The notes under the pieces are model-generated. The model did no database searches, was not told the DNA's origin, and worked only from the letters and a program-made list of their open reading frames with translations. A DNA stretch of 6,497 nucleotides from CAZDYI01 sp964509765 (GTDB lineage Bacteria > Pseudomonadota > Gammaproteobacteria > Tethybacterales > Tethybacteraceae), in contig CAZDYI010000008.1 in assembly GCA_964509765.1 (NCBI GenBank), forward strand, positions 1 to 6,497, written 5' to 3'. Made by a program: the position numbers and the translations under genes. Within the stretch, counting starts at the first letter, position 1, and every line of letters begins with the position of its first letter. Shown here one piece after another: positions 1-5,456 of the stretch.

Positions 1-936
1 CATGTTGCTTGGCAACACCGCGATGTCGATGGACATCTCTCCCCTGGACGAAACCCCGTGCTTCTCAACTGCGAAAACATCCACGCCGCCTTCGTACCGC
101 TTCCTCAGGGCTGCACCCAGCTCAGGGAAGCCTTCCCACTCGACCGCGTTCCGGCGGTGCTGCTCGATGGAGCTTTCCGAGTTCTTGTACTTCCATGTCA
201 GGGCGTCCGCAATCGCAAGGAGAGGGTCTTCCGCAGGAGCGAACCCCGACCTCACTTCTCCGCGGAGCCCTGCCCGCATCTCCGCCAGCTTCCAGTCCGA
301 AGTCAGGGTCAGGCCCAGGACCGAGGCTTGCGACGGGCCGACCGCGCTCACTGAGCAACCGCAGCCCGGCCCGTTGGGCGGCAGGAACTCTCGCCAGACC
401 AGGTCGTCGTGCGGGCGGACCAGGTCGTGCAGCGAGCGGTGCCCCTCGCACGCGCTCCCCCTGAGGTCGGCCGAGTACCGAAGGAGTGTGCCGGCTCCCT
501 CGCCCATTGCCCTGAGCTGGACTTCCCTCCACAGCCCGGCGTGCCTGGCGCGGGACATGCCCGTCCTGATCTCCGAGTCGAGATGCTCCTCGCGGCCGTA
601 CAGCACTTCGAGATCGACAATGGAAACCGAGCCCTTTCCGGCGCTGCTGTCGGGACTCCGCGAGTTCAGCTCCTCGCACAGCTGTTCCTTGACCCCGTCT
701 TCTGAGAGGTCTTGTTCGAGTCCCTTTCCCACCGCGTCCTTGAACGCCTGAAGCAACTTGAGCTCGCCGATGCCGGTAATCGTGACAGCGAGGGCCCGGG
801 CTTCCGCCCCGGCCTCGCGGAAATCCCCGTCGTCGACGCGCAGGCCGAGGCTCCTCCAGAACGCGACGGCGGCCGCGTGCCCCGGCTCACCGGACCATCC
901 TTTGGCATAAAACTCGTTCGGCGGGGGAGTGCTCAA
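1..936 (-). CDS. MuF-domain (phage Mu gpF-like) protein, copy 1, 3' end beyond window
   Basis: Partial gene; 312 codons are visible and the frame is open to the left edge. I place the start at TTG 936-934. An in-frame TGA lies at 987-985, and TTG is the only usual start codon before an internal ATG at 558. The visible protein aligns without gaps with copy 2 (offset 2080 bp). The MuF core is at residues 163-196: C163, GHRSLH at 165-170, RPHDD at 174-178, W181, then PPNGPGCGC at 186-194. This is the signature of the Mu gpF-like minor head protein family, whose phage members act in capsid assembly; MuF domains also form the N-terminus of some polymorphic toxins. Two positions differ from copy 2 and the usual family pattern: D171 for G after LH, and L179 for P after DD. 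A block at about residues 289-309 (SSRGEMSID core) is strongly shared, and similarity fades in the last three visible codons. Family assignment is fairly sure; function outside a phage is unknown. Confidence 0.8.
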   Translation of the reverse strand, partial: MSTPPPNEFYAKGWSGEPGHAAAVAFWRSLGLRVDDGDFREAGAEARALAVTITGIGELKLLQAFKDAVGKGLEQDLSEDGVKEQLCEELNSRSPDSSAGKGSVSIVDLEVLYGREEHLDSEIRTGMSRARHAGLWREVQLRAMGEGAGTLLRYSADLRGSACEGHRSLHDLVRPHDDLVWREFLPPNGPGCGCSVSAVGPSQASVLGLTLTSDWKLAEMRAGLRGEVRSGFAPAEDPLLAIADALTWKYKNSESSIEQHRRNAVEWEGFPELGAALRKRYEGGVDVFAVEKHGVSSRGEMSIDIAVLPSNM

Positions 937-986
937 GGCGTTCGGGTCTCGGATTGCGGCTGCCGGGCGGCGTATCTTACACCCTC
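841..986 (-). repeat. Unusually conserved 5' segment shared by the two MuF genes (partner 2921-3066)
   Basis: Counting by hand, 140 of 146 positions are identical between this segment and 2921-3066, and the outermost 26 bp (961-986) have no difference. The neighbouring 60 bp further into the gene (781-840 against 2861-2920) is only about 77% identical. The segment covers the first codons and about 50 bp before the proposed TTG start. Weaker similarity continues upstream to about 1052/3131, including an identical 12-mer at 1016-1027 and 3095-3106, with a 1-bp indel. This may be a shared promoter/leader or a recent gene-conversion tract. Confidence 0.6.
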
Positions 987-1200
987 AGCCTATGGAACGG
1001 CCGATATGTGTTGCTGGACGCAATGACCGCATGGCTTGGGCGGATGCCCGGCTCATGAAGGGCGGACGGGTCCGCTGCCGGACCTGCATGGCTTCGCCCG
1101 GCGGAACAAGCGCTCCCTAACAGGGGAGTCCGCTGCAAGGAACAGAGACCCGAAAGGAACAGCTCGGGAGCGACCGAATCCGCATGCTGGAGCAGATGGC
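937..1200. other. Gene-free stretch upstream of MuF copy 1
   Basis: Up to about 1052 this stretch is homologous to the region upstream of MuF copy 2, with falling identity. From about 1053 to 1200 I see no protein gene, RNA motif or repeat. Short open frames here lack family resemblance and continue only by chance. It separates the MuF copy 1 start (minus strand) from the first small-RNA promoter (plus strand), so the two are divergent. Confidence 0.5.
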
Positions 1201-1230
1201 TTGACTTTCAGGTGGGTTTGGTGCTAACAT
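1201..1230 (+). promoter_or_regulatory. Sigma70-like promoter of structured RNA copy 1
   Basis: A -35 box TTGACT (1201-1206, 5 of 6 to consensus) and a -10 box TAACAT (1225-1230, 4 of 6) are separated by 18 bp. A TG one base before the -10 forms an extended -10. Transcription should start at about 1236-1237, which is the first base of the long stem of the element at 1236-1327. The equivalent promoter shape in front of copy 2 strengthens the call. Confidence 0.65.
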
Positions 1231-1235
1231 GCCAT

Positions 1236-1327
1236 GTCCTCCCGGCAACACGGGCCAGGCCGGCGCCACTGCCCCTTCGGGGGTTATCCGTCTCGGATCG
1301 CTCGATCCGGAGTGTTGCCGGGGGGAC
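1236..1327 (+). ncRNA. Putative structured small RNA, copy 1
   Basis: About 92 nt. A closing stem of 16 bp pairs 1236-1251 with 1312-1327, with one G-U pair at 1240/1323. Inside are a CCCC-UUCG-GGGG hairpin (1272-1283) with the very stable UUCG tetraloop and a hairpin CGGATC/GATCCG (1294-1299 with 1304-1309, loop GCTC). A GC-rich arm at about 1252-1268 has uncertain pairing. The core 1241-1322 matches copy 2 at 77 of 82 positions; three of the five differences are in the GCTC/ATTA loop. The stem is 3 bp longer than in copy 2, lengthened on both strands, as expected if pairing is selected. After the stem comes only a weak T-rich stretch (CTTTGTGTT), so the 3' end is less clear than for copy 2. 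I do not recognise the family. Alternatives are a non-autonomous mobile element or REP-like repeat; the promoter aligned to the stem favours an RNA gene. Confidence 0.6.
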
Positions 1328-1551
1328 CTTTGTGTTCCGTGGGCGCAAGGGCCTGCAGTGTAGCTTGGCCGCGTTTAGCCGGGCTCTGAAATACCGGCGA
1401 AGTGAATCCTCCTGTACACACATCCCGTGCCAGTAGTCTTGTGCGGTGAGCAGGCAAGCATGGATACCGCCTGTTCAGGGGCCGTGCGTTCCCTTGTTGT
1501 GCTGAATGCACTTGACCAAGACATCACCTACAGGAAGAACGATTCAGACGT
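1328..1551. other. Gene-free spacer between the two small-RNA genes
   Basis: No convincing protein gene on either strand. Open frames of 70-75 codons cross the structured elements and have no recognisable domain. A modest inverted repeat lies at 1448-1455 and 1469-1476 (8 pairs, one G-U, 13-nt loop). I see no similarity to the 3' end of MuF copy 2, which occupies the matching place beside RNA copy 2. Confidence 0.45.
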
Positions 1552-1580
1552 TTGTAAATCCCCGTCACTTGTGCTATACT
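1552..1580 (+). promoter_or_regulatory. Sigma70-like extended -10 promoter of structured RNA copy 2
   Basis: The -35 box is TTGTAA (1552-1557, 4 of 6) and the -10 box is TATACT (1575-1580, 5 of 6), with a 17-bp spacer. A TG at 1572-1573 gives an extended -10. The expected start at about 1587-1588 coincides with G1588, the first paired base of the RNA. Apart from the GTGCTA run at the -10, the promoter sequence differs from that of copy 1. Promoter function is therefore kept while its sequence has drifted. Confidence 0.7.
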
Positions 1581-1587
1581 CGTCAGC

Positions 1588-1680
1588 GTCCCGGCAACAC
1601 GGGCCCGGCCGGCGCCGCTGCCCCTTCGGGGGTTATCCGTCTCGGATCATTAGATCCGGAGTGTTGCCGGGACATTTTTT
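1588..1680 (+). ncRNA. Putative structured small RNA, copy 2
   Basis: About 86-93 nt. A closing stem of 13 bp pairs 1588-1600 with 1661-1673, so the 5' end is paired to the 3' end. Inside are CCCC-UUCG-GGGG (1621-1632) and CGGATC/GATCCG (1643-1648 with 1653-1658, loop ATTA). A rival hairpin, ATCCG/CGGAT (1635-1639 with 1643-1647), would use the same strand, so two folds are possible. CCCG/CGGG at 1590-1593 and 1600-1603 could also compete with the closing stem. Directly after the stem comes AT6 (1674-1680), giving a natural termination point. The gene lies tail-to-tail with MuF copy 2, whose stop codon is at 1679-1681. I do not recognise the RNA family and saw no resemblance to the riboswitch and sRNA classes I compared it with from memory. 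Confidence 0.65.
1661..1680 (+). terminator. Probable intrinsic terminator of small RNA copy 2
   Basis: The 3' strand of the 13-bp closing stem (1661-1673) is followed after one A by six T residues (1675-1680), the layout of a Rho-independent terminator. The T-run runs into the stop codon of the convergent MuF copy 2 gene. On the minus strand the same hairpin is not followed by a T-run, so it is a poor terminator for MuF. Confidence 0.6.
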
Positions 1681-3016
1681 ACATCGAGAAGATTTCAAAG
1701 TACCTGTTGTGCTTTCCCCGTCTCTGCCTGATCCAGTATTTCAGCCCCCGGACGTAAATCGCCTTGCACATTGCATAGTAATGCAATCCGCTTCTGACAT
1801 CGATCTTGAAGTCAAACCCTATCCAGATGTGATCGTCCAGCACGCTCACCAGAAAATCAGATACCCCGATGGCAATCTTGTTTCCAGACTCGAAGCGATG
1901 CAACACAGTTTTCATTAGGTTCTTGGCAATTGTTCCTGGCTCTGATTCAACAGGCGCAGCTACTGATGCTGGATGCCTGTCTTCCCAGGCCTTAACCTTC
2001 AGCCGTTTGATAAGTTCCCGTTGGACAGTCTTGTAGCCTTTGTCAGTCACTGAGAGCACATAGCCACCCAGTTGCTTTGGAACATGCGCCGGCAGCACCG
2101 CCATGTCGATGGACATCTCTCCCCTTGACGAAACGTCATGCTTGTCGACGGCAAACGCATCCACGCCGCTTTCATATCGCTGGCGAAGCGCTTCGCCTAG
2201 TCCTGGTAAGGCTTCCCACTCAATGGCGTTGTTGCGGTGCTGCTCAATGGAGTCCTCGGCAAACTTGAATTTGCGGGCTGTTGCGTCTGCGTAGGGCAGC
2301 AGGAAGTGCTCAGCGGGGAACGAGCCGAACCGGCAGTTCCCGTCCAGGCCAGACCGCATCTCGGCCAGTTTCTCGTCCGAAGTCAGTGCAAGACCCGGCG
2401 CCGATGCCTGCGACGGATCGAGCGCGTTCACGGAACAGCCGCAGCCGGGCCCGTTGGGCGGCCAGAGATCGCGCCAGACCGGGTCGTCGTGCGGGCGCAC
2501 CAGGCCGTGCAGCGAGCGGTGCCCCTCGCACGCGCTTCCCTTGAAGTCGGCCGAGTACTGAAAGTGAAAGCCTCCGCCTTCCCCGACGGCCTTGCGCTGG
2601 ACTTCCCTCCACAGCCCGGCGTGCCTTGCGCGCGACATGCCCGACCTGATCTCCGAGTCGAGATGCTCCTCGTAGCCGTACATGACCTCGAGGTCCAGAA
2701 CGGTAACCGAGTCCTTGCCGGCGCTGTCGCCGGGGCTTCCCGGGTTCAGCTCCTCGCAGATCTGCTCCTTGACCTGGTCAACGGAGAGGTCCCGCTCGAT
2801 CCCCTTGCCCACCGCGTCCTTGAATGCCTGGAGCAGCTTGAGCTCGCCGACGCCGGCGATCGAGACGGCCAGCGACTGCGCCTCCGCCCCGGCATTCCGG
2901 AACTCCTCGTCGTCGATGCGCAGGCCGAGGTTCCTCCAGAACGCGACCGCAGCCGCGTGCCCCGGCTCACCGGACCATCCTTTGGCATAAAACTCGTTCG
3001 GCGGGGGAGCGCTCAA
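1679..3016 (-). CDS. MuF-domain (phage Mu gpF-like) protein with distinct C-terminal module, copy 2
   Basis: Complete gene, 445 aa from TTG 3016-3014. The frame stays open to ATG 3202 (507 aa), but I prefer TTG. In copy 1 the extra region is cut by a stop and a 1-bp indel, and its third-position G+C is clearly lower than in the gene body. The new N-terminus (MSAPPPNEFYAKG) then resembles the start of Mu-like gpF proteins. The N-terminal half is helical. The MuF core spans residues 163-196 with C163, GHRSLHG at 165-171, HDDP at 176-179, W181, W185, PPNGPGCGC at 186-194. This family normally supplies a minor capsid protein. Residues from about 309 to 445 form a separate module coded by DNA of about 48% G+C, rich in Ile, Lys, Tyr and Phe near the end; I do not recognise it. 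By analogy with MuF polymorphic toxins it could be an effector or nuclease domain, but no catalytic motif is evident. No immunity gene is visible downstream; a convergent small-RNA gene is there instead. Confidence 0.8.
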   Translation of the reverse strand: MSAPPPNEFYAKGWSGEPGHAAAVAFWRNLGLRIDDEEFRNAGAEAQSLAVSIAGVGELKLLQAFKDAVGKGIERDLSVDQVKEQICEELNPGSPGDSAGKDSVTVLDLEVMYGYEEHLDSEIRSGMSRARHAGLWREVQRKAVGEGGGFHFQYSADFKGSACEGHRSLHGLVRPHDDPVWRDLWPPNGPGCGCSVNALDPSQASAPGLALTSDEKLAEMRSGLDGNCRFGSFPAEHFLLPYADATARKFKFAEDSIEQHRNNAIEWEALPGLGEALRQRYESGVDAFAVDKHDVSSRGEMSIDMAVLPAHVPKQLGGYVLSVTDKGYKTVQRELIKRLKVKAWEDRHPASVAAPVESEPGTIAKNLMKTVLHRFESGNKIAIGVSDFLVSVLDDHIWIGFDFKIDVRSGLHYYAMCKAIYVRGLKYWIRQRRGKHNRYFEIFSM

Positions 3017-3324
3017 GTCGTTCGGGTCTCGGATCGCGGCTGCCGGGCGGCGTATCTTACACCCTCTGCCAGCGGCACGGCCGGCACGCGCGCCGGACGC
3101 AATGACTGCGCGGCCTTGGCGGTCATCCGGCACACGTCTGCCAGGTGTGACCGCGGATGCGAGCGCGGACATGGCGGGATTCGCGCATGAGAACCCGGAC
3201 ATGCCTTCCGTGCGGAGGCCATGTGGCTTAACATTCCCCCTTTCATCGCCGTGCCTTACAACCTTCCAACCCTGAGCCGGGGCCTGCCCGGCGGCTGCGG
3301 AAGACCCGGCATCGGCCCCGCTGC
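3017..3324. other. Divergent intergenic region between MuF copy 2 and lptF
   Basis: Positions 3017-3066 belong to the segment nearly identical to the copy 1 upstream region; weaker similarity continues to about 3131. The rest, to 3324, is GC-rich and unrelated to copy 1. It must contain the promoter for lptFG and perhaps that for MuF copy 2. I found no -35/-10 pair with proper spacing on either strand (TTAACA at 3228-3233 and TACAAC at 3257-3262 are 23 bp apart). A minus-strand ORF extension to ATG 3202 crosses it but is probably untranslated. Confidence 0.45.
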
Positions 3325-4377
3325 ATGATCTACCGCCGCTCGTTCTTCGCCGAGGCCGGAGCCAACGTCGCGATGCTCGCGGCCGTCCTCGGCGGGCTCG
3401 CTTCGATGGTCCTGATGGGCCGGCTGATCACCCAGACCGTCTCGGTGTCGACGGGCTGGATGCTCACGCTGCTCGGCTTCGAGCTAGTCAAGGTCCTGCC
3501 GCAGCTGTTGACGGTCTCGCTGTTCGCGGGGCTGGTCGTCACCTTCAGCAGGATGTCGCAGGCGCGCGAGCTCGCCGCCTGGCGGATCTCCGGCCTCGGC
3601 GACCGCCACTGGCAGGTCGCGGTGCTCGCGATGGGGCTCCCGATGGCGGTGACCGTCTGGGTGCTCGCGCTGCACGTCGCGCCGTGGTCGATCCGCAACT
3701 CCGAGCTGTTCCAGTCCGAGCTCGCCGAGAGCCTCGAGATCGAGGACACCGCGCCGGGCATCTTCGGCGAGGCCGCAGAGAACCGCCTCGTCTACCACCT
3801 CGACGCGCTGAGCCCCGACCGGACCCAGGCGCTCGGGATCTTCATCGCCAAGCGCAGCGGCCCTTCCGACTTCCAGCTCGTGCTCGCAACCCGCGCCAAG
3901 ACCGTAGTCGACGACCTCGGCCTGCGCGACCTCGTCATGGACGGCGGCGAGATGCACAACGTCTCGCTTTCCGGACGCTCGGCGAGCAGGGTCTCGTTCG
4001 GCCGCGCCGAGTTCCGCATCGGCCGCGAGGAGCGCGACGACAACGTGCGCCTGCGCGCCTACCCGCTCGACAGCCTCGGCGGGCGGGACGCAGAGCGGGT
4101 CGAGCGCCTGTGGCGCCACGCCTTCGGCGCGGCCGCGCTGCTGCTTTGCCTGGCCGCGCTGCCGCTCGGGCGCATGAGCCCCGGCAGCGGGCGCTCCTAC
4201 CAGGTCCTGCTCGCGGTTTTGGTCTACTGGCTTTACTACGCGCTCGCCGGCTACGCGAAGGACCTCGGCGAGGGCGGCGAGGTGAACGCGCTGCTCGCAG
4301 CCTTCGGGCCGCTCGCCCTGATCGCCCTGCCGCTGGCCGCCTTCGCCGGCGCGCGGCTTGCCCGCCGCAGCTCGTGA
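3325..4377 (+). CDS. lptF: LPS export ABC transporter permease LptF
   Basis: 350 aa, a usual length for the LptF/LptG (YjgP/YjgQ) family. LptF pairs with LptG in the inner membrane; with the ATPase LptB they extract lipopolysaccharide and pass it to LptC and the periplasmic bridge. The layout fits: membrane helices at about 13-35, 46-74 and 96-120, a periplasmic beta-jellyroll region at about 125-262, then helices at about 264-282, 292-310 and 321-344. The cytoplasmic loop between helices 2 and 3 (ELAAWRISGLG, 82-92) matches the family's coupling-helix region. The start MIYRRSFF fits the family N-terminus; no clear Shine-Dalgarno precedes it. The stop overlaps the lptG start, so the two are co-translated. 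I call LptF rather than LptG from gene order, the N-terminus and overall resemblance. Confidence 0.88.
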   Translation: MIYRRSFFAEAGANVAMLAAVLGGLASMVLMGRLITQTVSVSTGWMLTLLGFELVKVLPQLLTVSLFAGLVVTFSRMSQARELAAWRISGLGDRHWQVAVLAMGLPMAVTVWVLALHVAPWSIRNSELFQSELAESLEIEDTAPGIFGEAAENRLVYHLDALSPDRTQALGIFIAKRSGPSDFQLVLATRAKTVVDDLGLRDLVMDGGEMHNVSLSGRSASRVSFGRAEFRIGREERDDNVRLRAYPLDSLGGRDAERVERLWRHAFGAAALLLCLAALPLGRMSPGSGRSYQVLLAVLVYWLYYALAGYAKDLGEGGEVNALLAAFGPLALIALPLAAFAGARLARRSS

Positions 4378-5444
4378 ACAGCGCCCCCGGCCGCTACTTC
4401 ATCCGGCTGCTCTCGCTTGCGGTCGCGGCTACGATCGTCGCGGTCGCGGGGCTGTTCTTCGTCCTCTACCTGCTCGACAACCTCGGTCGCCAGGACGCGG
4501 GCTCGGCGGTCGACGACCTGCGCGACACCCTGCTCGCGATGCCGGCGGTGCTCGTCGCCGCCCTGCCTGCCTGCTGCGGGATCGGCTGCGCGGTCGGCCT
4601 TGCGGTCATGGACGGCAGGACCGAGATCGCGCTGCTGCGCATAACCGGCGCGGGCCGCGGCAAGCTCCACGGCTGGATCGCGACCGCGAGCGTGGCCTGG
4701 GTCGCGGCCTTCCTGGTCCTGACCGAGCTCGTCCTGCCGGCCACGGCCGAGATCAGCCGCGAGATCGAGATCCGGCGCGGCGGCTCGCTTCTGACCGCCG
4801 ACGAGGAGGTCTGGCTGAAGACCTCGGAGGGCTTCGCGATGATCGGCGCGATCTCGACCGACGGCGGCGAGGTCGGCGACCTGTGGACCTTCAGCGGCAG
4901 GGACGGCGGGATCGACACGGTCGCTCAGTCGCCGAGCGCGGTGCACGAGGGCGGCGCCTGGACGCGGGAGGGGGTCTCGCGCGCGACGCTCGCGGACGAC
5001 GGCAACTGGGACTTCTCGGACTCCCCGTCCGAGCGCTGGGAGACGGGACCCGACCCCGAGCTCCTGCGGGCGTTCACGATCCGGCCGGACAGCCTGCCGC
5101 TCGGGCGCTTGTTCAGCCTGTCGGAGTCGATGCGCGAGGTGGACCAGAACACGGTCGTGATCGACATGGTGATCTGGAGCCGGATCTTCGACGCGGCCTC
5201 GATCGCGGTCCTGATGCTCGCAGGCTTCCTGCTCGTGCGCCACAGGACCAAGGAGAGCGCGACCTCGGCGCGCGCGACCGCGATGGCGGCGCTCGTCGCG
5301 ATGATCCTCTATTACTACCTGCAGGTGATCGTTCGCCAGCACGCGGTCGACGCGAACTGGCCCGCCCTCGTCGGCGCTGCGCTGCCGCCTGCCGCGTTCG
5401 CGCTCGTCACCATGCCCGCCCTGGCTTTGCGCAGGCTCCCGTAG
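4374..5444 (+). CDS. lptG: LPS export ABC transporter permease LptG
   Basis: 356 aa starting at GTG 4374, inside a GTGA overlap with the lptF stop, a usual sign of translational coupling. The frame stays open upstream into lptF, but that part is a shadow of lptF; the family-like sequence begins at the GTG. Helices lie at about 12-35, 54-78 and 100-122, a periplasmic domain at about 125-262, and helices at about 270-288, 302-320 and 329-350. The loop DGRTEIALLRITGAG (80-94) is the LptB-contacting coupling region of the family. It should form the LptB2FG complex with LptF for lipopolysaccharide export. The order lptF-lptG is the common one in Pseudomonadota. lptB, lptC and lptA are not in the window. 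Confidence 0.88.
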   Translation: MNSAPGRYFIRLLSLAVAATIVAVAGLFFVLYLLDNLGRQDAGSAVDDLRDTLLAMPAVLVAALPACCGIGCAVGLAVMDGRTEIALLRITGAGRGKLHGWIATASVAWVAAFLVLTELVLPATAEISREIEIRRGGSLLTADEEVWLKTSEGFAMIGAISTDGGEVGDLWTFSGRDGGIDTVAQSPSAVHEGGAWTREGVSRATLADDGNWDFSDSPSERWETGPDPELLRAFTIRPDSLPLGRLFSLSESMREVDQNTVVIDMVIWSRIFDAASIAVLMLAGFLLVRHRTKESATSARATAMAALVAMILYYYLQVIVRQHAVDANWPALVGAALPPAAFALVTMPALALRRLP

Positions 5445-5456
5445 GGAGCGGCGCCG

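Noticed and set aside
1448..1476. Inverted repeat between the two RNA genes as a terminator or operator
   Set aside because: Eight pairs with one G-U and a 13-nt loop, without a T-run or a partner copy; such a repeat arises easily by chance.
1241..1671. The two palindromic elements as integron attC sites with cassettes between them
   Set aside because: The ends (CGGCAAC/GTTGCCG) do not fit the RYYYAAC/GTTRRRY core sites, there is no integrase, and the interval between them holds no gene.
1241..1671. The elements as MITEs, REP repeats or a minimal CRISPR
   Set aside because: No target-site duplication is visible at either copy, only two copies are present 349 bp apart, and promoters precisely aligned with the stem fit an RNA gene better. 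Genome-wide copy number could reopen the mobile-element option.
1208..1918. Open frames in the inter-MuF region (1427-1918 +, 1284-1511 -, 1208-1423 -)
   Set aside because: They run through the structured elements or antisense to MuF copy 2, have no recognisable domain, and look like chance frames.
1679..3016. Diversity-generating retroelement or retron signature around the variable MuF C-terminus
   Set aside because: No reverse transcriptase, no template/variable repeat pair, and no adenine-biased substitutions between copies.
2237..3190. Plus-strand open frame of 317 codons opposite MuF copy 2
   Set aside because: Shadow of the MuF gene caused by high third-position G+C; the real frame carries the MuF motif and aligns with the paralogue.
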